DNA of 32,315 bases from a virus. Below, one piece after another: positions 1 through 7,537 of the stretch. The DNA lies in IMG/VR virus record IMGVR_UViG_3300017783_005078, positions 1 through 32,315 of that record; one strand, written 5' to 3'. Each line of letters starts with the position of its first letter. Within the stretch, counting starts at the first letter, position 1. The notes beneath the pieces are model-generated. The model worked only from the letters and a program-made list of their open reading frames with translations, was not told where the DNA came from and made no database searches. The position numbers and the translations under genes were made by a program.

Positions 1-653
1 AATAAAATATCTGGTTGAATTTCGTTATATTTAGCTCTTAACCATCTACCATCTCTTGCAGTAAGTCCATTATCTACAAAATCTCTTATAGTAGCAGCGT
101 CCGTTTCACCGTTAATTGAAGTAATAATATGTTTTAATCTAGTAGAATTGCTATAATCAGAATCAGGTTCTATTTTTTTCTTTCCCTCTACTTCATCATC
201 TATAGTTGACTGATCAGAATGAGATAGAAGTTTTACAGTTACAACATTATCAGTATTAGGTAATTTAAATTCAACATTATTACCGTTTTTAAATAACTCC
301 TCGTCTATTTCTTTATTATCTAACTTAGATAAATCAACAATATAGGGTTGGCTGCCCCAATAGATTGGGTAATCTTTTCCATAAGCTAAAATACGTGCAG
401 CTACCATAAGAGCATTTTTATCTCCTACAAGTAATTCATCATAATTGACAGCTTTATCTACTATAAGTGATTTGATAGCTCTATCTATTGCTGTGCCATC
501 TTGAATATAGTTATTATTAGTAAGTATATCTTCTTCTCTGGCAGTCATATACTTCATTTCTATGGTGCCTTTCTTCAAAGGAGATGATTCAGGATATAGT
601 AATCCTTTTGAGGGAAGTTCTACCGTTTCGGTAGGTAAACTAAATTTTGACAT
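1..653 (-). CDS. T4 gp26-like baseplate hub protein, 3' end outside window
   Basis: Partial gene: the start codon is at 651-653 and the reading frame stays open for 217 codons to the window edge. The N-terminus reads as a run typical of T4-type baseplate (gp26-like) proteins: LPTETVELPSKGLLYPE, then KGTIEMKYMTAREEDILT, then ARILAYGKDYPIYWG. In T4 relatives this small baseplate protein takes part in hub/wedge assembly and follows the tail genes. Here it lies 53 bases after a GT8-like gene and downstream of sheath and tube, which fits a tail-assembly block. No Shine-Dalgarno sequence precedes the ATG; the upstream stretch is A/T rich and holds a TATTTATA box about 30 bases away. The motif match is from memory of the family; a profile search against the T4 baseplate protein family would settle it. 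Confidence 0.75.
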   Translation of the reverse strand, partial: MSKFSLPTETVELPSKGLLYPESSPLKKGTIEMKYMTAREEDILTNNNYIQDGTAIDRAIKSLIVDKAVNYDELLVGDKNALMVAARILAYGKDYPIYWGSQPYIVDLSKLDNKEIDEELFKNGNNVEFKLPNTDNVVTVKLLSHSDQSTIDDEVEGKKKIEPDSDYSNSTRLKHIITSINGETDAATIRDFVDNGLTARDGRWLRAKYNEIQPDIL

Positions 654-683
654 AAACGTTTATTACAACTTAAAGTTATTTTA

Positions 684-691
684 TATAAATA
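684..691 (-). promoter_or_regulatory. Candidate late promoter box TATTTATA upstream of the gp26-like gene
   Basis: On the coding strand the box reads TATTTATA, ends 30 bases before the ATG at 653, and sits in the 52-base gap after the GT8-like gene. The same octamer, or one with a changed last two bases, occurs in most other intergenic gaps of the window. It is the reverse complement of the T4 late promoter core TATAAATA, so its role as a promoter is inference. Confidence 0.4.
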
Positions 692-705
692 TACGAATAA
701 AAAAA

Positions 706-1407
706 TTATAAACCAACCAGATAGTCATTTAATTCTTTCATTAATTTTATTTTTCTATTAGTTTTTAATCCCCTAAAATGAATAATAAAATTATCGTTTA
801 TATCTAAATTATTTTTTAATAATCCTGTCCTATTATATCTAATATCTAAAAAATTAGTTTCTATATTATTCTTTTGAACTAACCAATTAAAAGGAGTTTG
901 ATCTAAACCAGTATCTCCAGCTGAAGACCATTTAACTATTTTACTATAATTAGACTCTATCCAGTTTTTTGCTTCAGATAAAAATAGACTATGACTTTTG
1001 TTGAACATCATCATTCCTGAATTAAAGTATTTACTTTTATCAAGGTTAAAAGAATGAAAGATATCTTCAAAACTATTAACACCTCTAACCATACGTTGAG
1101 AAATCTCATAATCAACTCGACCGCTATCTTTTACTACTGTAAAAATGTCATCGTATAATTCAAATAAGTTAGGTGTTTGCGGGTGAATGAGAGTATCTAA
1201 GTCAACATGAATAATTTTATTAGCATTTAATTTTTCAAATATACTTAAAAATGCAAATTTAGGATGAATAAATTCATCTTTTTCGAATACATGTAATGAT
1301 ACGTTATTTTTTTTACACCAATTTTCCCAACTACTAATACAGGTTGAAGCATATTTGCTTATATTACTCCCTTTCTTATCTATAGCAGTTATTACAATAG
1401 TATTCAT
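706..1407 (-). CDS. GT8-like glycosyltransferase inserted in the tail gene block
   Basis: The 233-residue protein looks like a compact GT-A glycosyltransferase of the GT8 type, which transfers a hexose from a nucleotide sugar using a divalent metal. Visible signs: a DxD motif in HVDLDTLI (Asp69, Asp71), the FNSGMMMFN stretch at 128-136 that matches the GT8 pattern 'FNAGhhhh', DQTPFNWLV at 169-177, and HFRGLK at 210-215, which resembles the GT8 C-terminal HxxGxxKPW metal/UDP site. No signal peptide or membrane segment is seen, so it should act in the host cytoplasm. It lies alone between the tail tube gene with its terminator and the gp26-like gene, away from the main glycosylation cassette. 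Acceptor and donor are unknown. Confidence 0.7.
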   Translation of the reverse strand: MNTIVITAIDKKGSNISKYASTCISSWENWCKKNNVSLHVFEKDEFIHPKFAFLSIFEKLNANKIIHVDLDTLIHPQTPNLFELYDDIFTVVKDSGRVDYEISQRMVRGVNSFEDIFHSFNLDKSKYFNSGMMMFNKSHSLFLSEAKNWIESNYSKIVKWSSAGDTGLDQTPFNWLVQKNNIETNFLDIRYNRTGLLKNNLDINDNFIIHFRGLKTNRKIKLMKELNDYLVGL

Positions 1408-1435
1408 TTAATAAAGATACGAAAAAATGGCATAC

Positions 1436-1460
1436 AAAAAAACCCGGAATAAATCCGGGT
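1436..1460 (-). terminator. Rho-independent terminator after the tail tube gene
   Basis: On the minus strand a 7-bp stem (ACCCGGA / TCCGGGT) with a 5-base loop is followed directly by a run of T residues (complement of the A run at 1436-1442). It begins about 24 bases after the tube stop codon and should end the sheath-tube transcript. Confidence 0.9.
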
Positions 1461-1483
1461 CTTCAATATATATGTATCTGATT

Positions 1484-1969
1484 TTAGTAGTTCAAGATGC
1501 AGTAATCCATATTCACAGTAATTGCAAGCTCTGCTGTTTCGTCAGTAGCCCAATCGAATGATCCTTGGTTAAAGCTAGTAATAAAAGCACCTTTAATAAT
1601 CCACTCAGAAACAATGTCTCCTACAGGTCCTAAAAGATTAAGAGTTACATCTTTTTTGTAGAAGTCAGAATAACCAGCACGACCGGTTACAGACTCATAA
1701 GATAAACGAGCCCATTCCATGCATTGCTGTGCTCCAGATGGAGTAATCGGATCGTATAACGTCATCGTCATTTCTCCCCACTCTCTTTTACCTCTTATTT
1801 TTCTGTAGGAATTAATGTGATCTAGTTTAATCGCATTGTCAGTAAAGTTGGGAGCAGCAACGTTCTTTACCATGAACGATTCTATTCCATCTATTACCAT
1901 ATAAAATCTGTTTTGCACTTTCGGTTCGAAAGCTCTAAACATTATTTCGTTAGTATCTAATATTGCCAT
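1484..1969 (-). CDS. Tail tube protein, gp19-like
   Basis: The 161-residue protein matches the T4 gp19 tail tube family in length (T4 gp19 has 163 residues) and pattern: FRAFEPKVQNRFYMVIDG at the N-terminus, the central IRGKREWGEMTMTLYDPI segment, and a beta-rich C-terminus with an SFDWATDETAELAITVNMDYC stretch. Tube subunits stack as hexameric rings inside the sheath and form the DNA channel. The gene follows the sheath gene after 34 bases, which is the normal 18-19 order of T4-like phages, and is closed by a strong terminator. The region before the ATG is A-rich (GAAACAAA) with no Shine-Dalgarno sequence. Confidence 0.93.
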   Translation of the reverse strand: MAILDTNEIMFRAFEPKVQNRFYMVIDGIESFMVKNVAAPNFTDNAIKLDHINSYRKIRGKREWGEMTMTLYDPITPSGAQQCMEWARLSYESVTGRAGYSDFYKKDVTLNLLGPVGDIVSEWIIKGAFITSFNQGSFDWATDETAELAITVNMDYCILNY

Positions 1970-1982
1970 TTTGTTTCTTTAT

Positions 1983-1990
1983 TATAAATA
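1983..1990 (-). promoter_or_regulatory. Candidate promoter box TATTTATA upstream of the tube gene
   Basis: The coding-strand sequence is TATTTATA, 13 bases before the tube ATG, in the 34-base gap between sheath and tube. It is an exact copy of the boxes upstream of the sheath, gp26-like and dehydrogenase genes. Given its closeness to the ATG, it may instead be an A/T-rich translation enhancer or a processing site. Confidence 0.35.
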
Positions 1991-2003
1991 TAGGTTAATT
2001 AAA

Positions 2004-3782
2004 TTATGCTCCAAAAGTTGCACCAGTTGGTTCTAAAGTAAAGTCTAGAACTATGAACTCTGCAGTTTTTGAAGGTTGTATAAAGATCTGGCCTATTAAT
2101 TGATTTCTATCGATTACATCGGCTGTATTATTAGTATCATCCATTACTACTCTAAATGCATACAATCCTTGTCTTTGTACTACTGAATCCAAGAATGGAT
2201 TAACTGCAGCTAAGAATTTGTTTCTAGTTGTAATAGTGTTCTGATCAAATACTAATGTATTAGCTTGATCTCCTACGAATTTTTTCAGTTCAATTAACAA
2301 TCTTCTTACGTTTACTCTATCTAAAGCAGAAGCTTTTTTCTGTAGTGTTTTCTGACCAAATACTGCAATACCTTGTCCAGGGAAAGTAGCGATTGGATTT
2401 ACATTACTTGAATATAAAGTATCTCTTTCAGATCTTGTTAATTTTCTTTCAGCTTGTAGTACTGTTGGAATACCTCCTCTTACTAATCCTGCTGGTGCAA
2501 ACCATGGTGCTGCTGCTCCATCTGTAAATGCATATACTCCTGGGATAGTTACTGAGGCTGGTACATATACGTTTTTACCTGTCGCACTGCCTACTTGAAC
2601 CCATGGCCAGTATGATGCTGCATAAGAAGAATTAATCTCAGATGCTTCAGCTGTTACTGTAGTGATTGCTCCTGTTCCATGAGTGACTAAATCTACTACT
2701 GCTATTGCATCTCCTCTATTCTCTGCTAAGGAAATAAGATTGTCAGTTTGTGTTGCACCGTTAGTTGCAAATGAATGTATTAATCCTGGTGCTGATATAA
2801 TGTTAAAGCTATATTCGTCTTTATTTTCTAGAATTGAAATAGCATCATTATAATCCTCTCCTATAAGTCCTTGAATACCTGCTGTAGCATTTGAAATATC
2901 TTTAAAGAAAAGAGCGTTATTGATAACGTTAGTTCCAGTTGCTCCGGCAAAACCTCCTGAGGCTGCTGTAGGTAGTGAAGCTGTATAGCTGTTTCCTGCT
3001 GCGTCAGTACTGATAGTTATTCCGTCGTTTTCTAGGTAGTCATTTGTCTTTTTGTGTACTGCTGATATTCTGATGTAGTTAGATCTGTTAGGATATTCTC
3101 CATCTGAAGTAAGGTATGTATTTGTACCATCAGAAGTTTTAGAAGTAGAAGCTGTACCAACTTGTTTTTCTATGTAATTATCTTGATTAGGATCTAAACT
3201 TAGATTACTGAATGTTTCAAGAATAATCTTACTCTTGTGATTATCATCTCCTCTTCTTACTAAAAGGGAAAAAGTACCTTTGTTTGTGTCAACGTTTGAA
3301 ATCTCCCATCTTACGTTATCAGATGAACCACTTTTAAGGTTACCATTTGAAAGTTCGTCTGTTGCTCCTACATAATCGCTACCAGTAACGTTATTGTATA
3401 GAATACCTTTACCTATCGTCTCTATACTTAATACGGCAGTCGCAGCAAATGCTCCTGAACCTGAAATTGGAGTTGCTGAAGCTGCTGCCCAATTGGACGA
3501 TCCAGACACAACTCTTGTAATTAATGCTGTTGTTCCACCTTGGTCAAAATAGTTTTTTACTGCTAGAGAAGTAAAATATTCAACTGAAGTAGACCCTGAA
3601 GTGAAAGTTCTTCCAAATTTTCTAGTGTATTCACCGAACGAAGTAACTGTTGTTGGTTGTTCGATTGGCCCGGTAACTGTTGGTCCAATAAAAGCTGCTC
3701 CTACTGCTTGTGGAGCAGGGGAAACGAAGGAAATATCGTTCTCTCTTGTCAGGATACCAGGTGAAATTATAGTCTCTGCCAT
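2004..3782 (-). CDS. Contractile tail sheath protein, gp18-like
   Basis: This 592-residue protein is the contractile sheath subunit of a myovirus tail. The N-terminus ISPGILTRENDIS resembles the arm that links neighbouring sheath subunits, followed by AFIGPTVTGPIEQPTTVTSFGEYTRKFG, a hallmark of the sheath family. The C-terminal 130 residues contain the conserved sheath core, including RRLLIELKKFVG, FDQNTITTRNKFLAAVNPFL, GLYAFRVVMDDTNNT and FIVLDFTLEPTGA. The variable middle part is Ser/Gly/Thr rich and probably forms exposed domains. T4 gp18 is a little longer (659 residues). It is followed by the tube gene, and in transcription order it comes right after the enzyme cassette and one small gene. 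Confidence 0.95.
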   Translation of the reverse strand: MAETIISPGILTRENDISFVSPAPQAVGAAFIGPTVTGPIEQPTTVTSFGEYTRKFGRTFTSGSTSVEYFTSLAVKNYFDQGGTTALITRVVSGSSNWAAASATPISGSGAFAATAVLSIETIGKGILYNNVTGSDYVGATDELSNGNLKSGSSDNVRWEISNVDTNKGTFSLLVRRGDDNHKSKIILETFSNLSLDPNQDNYIEKQVGTASTSKTSDGTNTYLTSDGEYPNRSNYIRISAVHKKTNDYLENDGITISTDAAGNSYTASLPTAASGGFAGATGTNVINNALFFKDISNATAGIQGLIGEDYNDAISILENKDEYSFNIISAPGLIHSFATNGATQTDNLISLAENRGDAIAVVDLVTHGTGAITTVTAEASEINSSYAASYWPWVQVGSATGKNVYVPASVTIPGVYAFTDGAAAPWFAPAGLVRGGIPTVLQAERKLTRSERDTLYSSNVNPIATFPGQGIAVFGQKTLQKKASALDRVNVRRLLIELKKFVGDQANTLVFDQNTITTRNKFLAAVNPFLDSVVQRQGLYAFRVVMDDTNNTADVIDRNQLIGQIFIQPSKTAEFIVLDFTLEPTGATFGA

Positions 3783-3805
3783 GTTGTGTTATTTAAGTGT
3801 TTTTA

Positions 3806-3813
3806 TATAAATA
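3806..3813 (-). promoter_or_regulatory. Candidate late promoter box TATTTATA upstream of the sheath gene
   Basis: An exact TATTTATA lies on the coding strand 23 bases before the sheath ATG, in a 115-base intergenic gap. A second, weaker copy (TATTTATT) lies farther upstream at 3863-3870. No other structure is evident in this gap. Confidence 0.42.
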
Positions 3814-3862
3814 TCGTGCTTTATTCTAAACCAATTGTATAATTAGTGTGGATACCTACTTA

Positions 3863-3870
3863 AATAAATA
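3863..3870 (-). promoter_or_regulatory. Second candidate promoter box TATTTATT upstream of the sheath gene
   Basis: The coding strand reads CACTATTTATTTAAG, matching the extended form seen upstream of the 92-residue fibre gene (GTACTATTTATTTAAAA). It lies 81 bases before the sheath ATG and 28 bases after the stop codon side of the preceding small gene. Confidence 0.3.
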
Positions 3871-3897
3871 GTGCGAGAAGATCTAAAACAGATTAAG

Positions 3898-4152
3898 TTA
3901 TGAACTAATCTCCCCAGTATTGACGTCTATAGAAACTTTTCCGTATTTGTTGCTGAGCTCTGCATTAAATTCGCTTTCTAAAACGTCGATTTTTTCGAGA
4001 GTAGAGAAGAGCTGTTCTTTTTGTGAAGTAAGAGATTTAAGTTGTATTTCTGCTGCTCCTATATTTGTAAGTATGTCTCTGCGTTTATTAATAAAACTGT
4101 TAAACTTAGTAAGCTCTTCTTGTGTAAGTTTTTTAATTTTTTTATCTGCCAT
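3898..4152 (-). CDS. Small coiled-coil protein of unknown function next to the sheath gene
   Basis: The 84-residue protein begins MADKKIKKLTQEEL and is charged and helical for residues 5-70, with a heptad-like pattern of Leu/Ile (IQLKSLTSQKEQLFSTLEKIDVLE) that suggests a coiled coil. The C-terminus KYGKVSIDVNTGEIS is a short beta-like tail. I recall similar small proteins in marine phages next to virion genes, but know no function. Its place immediately upstream of the sheath gene suggests a virion or assembly role, for instance a chaperone or scaffold. The ATG follows a poly-A stretch (TTAAATAAAA) with no Shine-Dalgarno sequence. Confidence 0.75.
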   Translation of the reverse strand: MADKKIKKLTQEELTKFNSFINKRRDILTNIGAAEIQLKSLTSQKEQLFSTLEKIDVLESEFNAELSNKYGKVSIDVNTGEISS

Positions 4153-4177
4153 TTTTATTTAAATTATATCTTAATAT

Positions 4178-4185
4178 AGTAAATA
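4178..4185 (-). promoter_or_regulatory. Weak candidate promoter box TATTTACT
   Basis: The coding strand has TATATTTACTATATTAAG in the 37-base gap before the small coiled-coil gene, 25 bases from its ATG. It deviates from TATTTATA in its last two bases, so the call is weak. Confidence 0.25.
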
Positions 4186-4189
4186 TAAA

Positions 4190-5371
4190 TTAACTTTCCA
4201 ACTTTAATCTAGTATTACCGTAATGTATAACCTTTATGTCTTTAACTGTTTTAAATGATCTCCACGGGTCTACTACTACTGAGCCATCTGGAAAATCATA
4301 ATCGTGGTGTTTACCCATATGTCCTAAAAGGTATACTGCTTTAATTGGCTGTACTGGGTCATATATTACTTTTTTAGTTGAACCGTAAGATTCACAGTAA
4401 TGGCCTACTAATATAGAAGATGAACCGTCTTTATAATGTACGTCAGGTTTATATGCTTCTCCTAATATTACAATTGGTAAATTAGCTTTGTCTGATTCTA
4501 TAACAAGTCTAGTAGCCATATTTTTAGCTTGCTTCTCTCTTGCTTCCATTATAGCGTCAAATAAATCGTAACCTAATCCTAACTCTTCGGCCATATACCT
4601 TAAAGCTATGTTATCTCTTGGATGGCATCCTCCTCCATCACCCATTCCTGCTTTCATGTAAGTTGGGCCTAATATACGGTAGGTAGATCTCTCTAATGCT
4701 CCAGTGACAACGTCTACATTCATGTTACCCCCTTTTTCTGCAACATCTTGAATCATATTAACTAAAGCTACCTTAGTAGATATAAATGTATTATAAAATA
4801 TTTTTATTGCTTCTGCCTCATCCCAAGTTCCTATCTCATATCTTGTACCTTTTGTAATAAAGGTTTCATAAAACTCTAATAATAGTTTAGCATCTCCTGT
4901 TGTAGACCCATCCTCAGTACCTATTATAATCATTTCAGGGTTAACCATATCCCATTTTACTGTACCCATTGCTATAAGGTAAGGATTGTAAATAAATCTA
5001 CCGTTTGGTATTCTACTTATAAACTCTTTTCTAATAGTACCGGGTAAAACAGTCGATATTAATACGACTAGCTGATCTTTATTAACGTGTTTATTTACTT
5101 CATCTAACACGTCATTAACTATACTATAGTCGAAATCTTTATTGGGTAAATGAGATGTTGGGTACCTACCGTCATAGTCTGGGTGATGCGGTGTAGGTAC
5201 TGCAATAAAAATAAGTTCACGGTTATGACATACGTCTTTAATCGTATATGCCATTTCAAATTTATCTGATGATGTTTCTGTTATGTCGTAACCTATTACT
5301 TCGTGTTTTTCCGCCATTACTTCGGCAGCGTCTTTTCCAAGTTTACCTATTCCTATAAAACCAATTTTCAT
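4190..5371 (-). CDS. UDP-glucose/GDP-mannose dehydrogenase family protein
   Basis: The 393-residue protein has the order of motifs of nucleotide-sugar 6-dehydrogenases, which oxidise a UDP-hexose to a UDP-uronic acid with two NAD. Residues 3-12 are a Rossmann NAD site (IGFIGIGKLG), 57-61 AVPTP, 106-112 STVLPGT, then AIKIFYNTF (Lys190, Asn194) and GDGGGCHPRDNIAL with the catalytic Cys249. The C-terminal Rossmann domain starts at about 299 (VILGEAYKPD); the usual DDxRxSP motif is changed to HYKDGSSS. It is the last gene of the enzyme cassette, separated from the GT-B-like gene by 15 bases, and would supply a uronic-acid donor to the glycosyltransferases encoded nearby. The exact substrate (UDP-glucose, UDP-GlcNAc, GDP-mannose) cannot be read from the sequence. 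Confidence 0.88.
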   Translation of the reverse strand: MKIGFIGIGKLGKDAAEVMAEKHEVIGYDITETSSDKFEMAYTIKDVCHNRELIFIAVPTPHHPDYDGRYPTSHLPNKDFDYSIVNDVLDEVNKHVNKDQLVVLISTVLPGTIRKEFISRIPNGRFIYNPYLIAMGTVKWDMVNPEMIIIGTEDGSTTGDAKLLLEFYETFITKGTRYEIGTWDEAEAIKIFYNTFISTKVALVNMIQDVAEKGGNMNVDVVTGALERSTYRILGPTYMKAGMGDGGGCHPRDNIALRYMAEELGLGYDLFDAIMEAREKQAKNMATRLVIESDKANLPIVILGEAYKPDVHYKDGSSSILVGHYCESYGSTKKVIYDPVQPIKAVYLLGHMGKHHDYDFPDGSVVVDPWRSFKTVKDIKVIHYGNTRLKLES

Positions 5372-5386
5372 AAAACTCTATTAAAT

Positions 5387-6379
5387 TTAATATAAATAGT
5401 TAAGAATGCCAAGGTCTATATTCAGCTTATAAGTAATATTATCATCGATATGCACCTTATTATCGTCTCTTAAAATTTCTTTAGCTTTATCAATATTAAA
5501 ATCAGCAATAGAATGCATACTTTTATCTATCTCCTGCAAGGGTAACTTAGATAAACGTAACAACTCTTTACTTAGTAGTTCAGCTCTACGAATATCGTCT
5601 TTTTCCGAGTCAAAAGTATAATCCACAACATTATCATAAAGTTTAAATCCTAAATTTTGTAAGCCTTTATTGATACCTTTAGCTCCATAAATAATAAATG
5701 GTTTACCAAGCAAGATAGGCTTAAATGTCTTTTCTGTATAAAAAATACATTGTGTAGTAGCTTCAGAAACTAAGTCAAACAAGCTTGTAAAATAGTGCTT
5801 TTCAGGTTTTAGATAGCTATTTCCTTCACTTTGATAATCATCTTTAGCTATTTTAGATTCTTCTTTCCAGTACTTAAATTTATATTCACCAGAATGTTCA
5901 TACTCTTTTGTATTTAAATTCCAAGAATAATTAGTATCATTAAGTAACTTTAACCGGGCAAGTTGATCCATAAGTATACATCTATGTTTATGAGGTCTAT
6001 TTACCTGCATATAAAATATCCTTTCTTTAATTTTATATTGATTATATTTATATTTCAACAGAGGGAAAGTATGATGTAAAAAGAAAGTAGGAAAAAACTT
6101 AACTTTAAAAGGAGATACGTGATTATTAAAATTAAATCTATAACTGTTTTCTGATAGAGAGCCGAGAAGTAAGAAAGCTTCTATTTTATGTTCTTTTATT
6201 ACCGTAACTATTTCTTTAAATTGTTGAGTCTCTATATTAGGGTTAAAATTAAACTCTGTTGTGCAGTCTAATATAAATACTTTAGGTGTTAATCTCTGTA
6301 TAGTATCTATTATAAGATCTTCACTATTCCATTCCCAAACATGAATTACTAGTAATCTATTAGCAGGATTATAAAACAT
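5387..6379 (-). CDS. Putative GT-B-like glycosyltransferase
   Basis: The 330-residue protein has no overall match I can name with certainty. The region at 200-230 (LFDLVSEATTQ then YTEKTFKPILLGKPFIIYG) follows the pattern of GT10 fucosyltransferase and exostosin-type GT-B proteins, where a (S/T)EKhh.shhxGxhPIhhG segment binds the nucleotide sugar. The N-terminal 110 residues look like an alpha/beta domain (LLVIHVWEW, KVFILDCTTEF, AFLLLGSLS), and the middle holds RIFYMQVNRPHKHRCILMDQL, also common in such proteins. It sits in the cassette between an SGNH-like protein and a nucleotide-sugar dehydrogenase, which supports a sugar-transfer role. The acceptor is unknown. Confidence 0.55.
   Translation of the reverse strand: MFYNPANRLLVIHVWEWNSEDLIIDTIQRLTPKVFILDCTTEFNFNPNIETQQFKEIVTVIKEHKIEAFLLLGSLSENSYRFNFNNHVSPFKVKFFPTFFLHHTFPLLKYKYNQYKIKERIFYMQVNRPHKHRCILMDQLARLKLLNDTNYSWNLNTKEYEHSGEYKFKYWKEESKIAKDDYQSEGNSYLKPEKHYFTSLFDLVSEATTQCIFYTEKTFKPILLGKPFIIYGAKGINKGLQNLGFKLYDNVVDYTFDSEKDDIRRAELLSKELLRLSKLPLQEIDKSMHSIADFNIDKAKEILRDDNKVHIDDNITYKLNIDLGILNYLY
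5391..5398 (-). promoter_or_regulatory. Candidate promoter box TATTTATA upstream of the dehydrogenase gene
   Basis: An exact TATTTATA lies on the coding strand 19 bases before the dehydrogenase ATG. It overlaps the last codons of the preceding gene, so the match could partly be coding. If real, it would give the dehydrogenase an extra start of transcription inside the cassette. Confidence 0.33.
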
Positions 6380-6383
6380 TAGC

Positions 6384-7046
6384 TCAAATATTTTTATAAA
6401 TTAATTCAGAGTATAGTTTATGTTGTTCAGTTGTAGGGTGGTCATCGTCACCTTTTTTTCTCATTTCGTTATCTAAACTAAATCTTTCTAAAGATGGATT
6501 TATCCAATATTCTTTAGAAGCATAATGTTTTAATATTTTACAAGATTGGCTAGATAAAAATTCTATAGTTTTTTTTCTAAGTATAGGTAAACTATATCCT
6601 GTAGGTTCTCCTGCAAAATAATCTATCCAAGGTTCAAACATATAAAACATATAAAGTTTAAATTTGTATTTATCTGAAAGTAAATTTAAATGATCTATGT
6701 AATTTACTAATTCTATTGCGTTTCCTTCAACACTAAAGTACTTATTAATATATTCTTTGTTAAAATTTTCATTATTATCTATTTGACCTAAATGTTGATA
6801 TGTGCTTCTTACTTTAATTAAATCATGACGAAGAAGTGAACTCCATTGAATAATAAAAGTATGGTTCGAAAGATCTTTATTTTTATTTGAATTAATATAA
6901 TCAGTAATAGTAATATACGAAAATTTTTGTCCAGAACCAGCTTCTCCTAAATTTTTAAACTCATCAAAATACTTAGATAAGTGATCTGCCCAAGTCTTAT
7001 ACCCATATTGAGTATAGCTGCATCCTGATGTAATAAGTTTTTTCAT
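6384..7046 (-). CDS. SGNH/GDSL-like hydrolase or acyltransferase
   Basis: The 220-residue protein begins MKKLITSGCSYTQYG, matching block I of SGNH hydrolases with Ser10 as the expected nucleophile, although the usual GDS is GCS here. Block II may be GEAGSGQ at 34-40. The C-terminal GDDDHPTTEQHKLYSELI (199-216) matches block V with the Asp/His pair (Asp200, His203). SGNH enzymes cleave or transfer ester groups, often acetyl groups on glycans. It overlaps the oxygenase gene by 4 bases and is one of two SGNH-like proteins in the cassette. A carbohydrate O-acyl esterase or transferase role is inferred from context. Confidence 0.65.
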   Translation of the reverse strand: MKKLITSGCSYTQYGYKTWADHLSKYFDEFKNLGEAGSGQKFSYITITDYINSNKNKDLSNHTFIIQWSSLLRHDLIKVRSTYQHLGQIDNNENFNKEYINKYFSVEGNAIELVNYIDHLNLLSDKYKFKLYMFYMFEPWIDYFAGEPTGYSLPILRKKTIEFLSSQSCKILKHYASKEYWINPSLERFSLDNEMRKKGDDDHPTTEQHKLYSELIYKNI

Positions 7047-7537
7047 CTCGTACCTGTTATTTGCAAAGTATACCTAGGTTGGATTCCAATATTACTAGCT
7101 GCATGCTCTATATCATAACTGTACATTACATAGTCTCCTTTATTCCAGCTATTAAAACTTGTTTTATTATACTCAAAATAATGACCAGGTTTCCAATCTT
7201 CTAAAAAAAGTATAGCCCTATATACTTCATTTTGTTCTTTATTAAATATTCTACAATAAGCTTCAAAATGATCATAATGAGGAGGCATAATATCTAAAGT
7301 ATCCATTTTATAAAAAGTATACCCGCAGTTTTTTAAACCTATAGCGTTACTTATGTCTTTAGTCCATCTAGGCATAGGATTTTTGCTGCTGTATAAGGCC
7401 CCTGTAAAGCTTTTATGATAGTATCCTTTTTCTCTCCATCTATTAACTTCACTTTCTTTGATAGGCTGTTTAGTATAGTCGAAGGTAAAGAACTCATTTC
7501 CTACTAAAGTACGTTTTATGTTATCAACTTTTATCAT
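7043..7537 (-). CDS. 2-oxoglutarate/Fe(II)-dependent oxygenase-like protein
   Basis: The 164-residue protein fits the short double-stranded beta-helix oxygenases frequent in marine phages. The metal triad can be placed as His87 and Asp89 in PPHYDHFE and His145 in DIEHAASN, with Arg155 in QPRYTLQIT as the 2-oxoglutarate carboxylate binder. Strands between them (YRAILFLEDWKPGHYFEY, WNKGDYVMY) follow the prolyl-hydroxylase-type order. The enzyme would hydroxylate a protein side chain or a small molecule. It is joined by ATGA overlaps to the amidinotransferase gene before it and the SGNH-like gene after it, which suggests that it acts in the same modification route. The substrate is not known. 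Confidence 0.78.
   Translation of the reverse strand: MIKVDNIKRTLVGNEFFTFDYTKQPIKESEVNRWREKGYYHKSFTGALYSSKNPMPRWTKDISNAIGLKNCGYTFYKMDTLDIMPPHYDHFEAYCRIFNKEQNEVYRAILFLEDWKPGHYFEYNKTSFNSWNKGDYVMYSYDIEHAASNIGIQPRYTLQITGTR

Noticed and set aside
1411-1440. Bacteroidota-type promoter (TTTG then TAnnTTT) before the GT8-like gene
   Set aside because: TATCTTTA is present but the spacing to the TTTG is short and the TTTG lies in the terminator T run, so chance is likely.
3601-3810. Plus-strand open frame opposite the sheath N-terminus
   Set aside because: It lies antisense to a strongly supported sheath gene, has no family features and all accepted genes are on the other strand.
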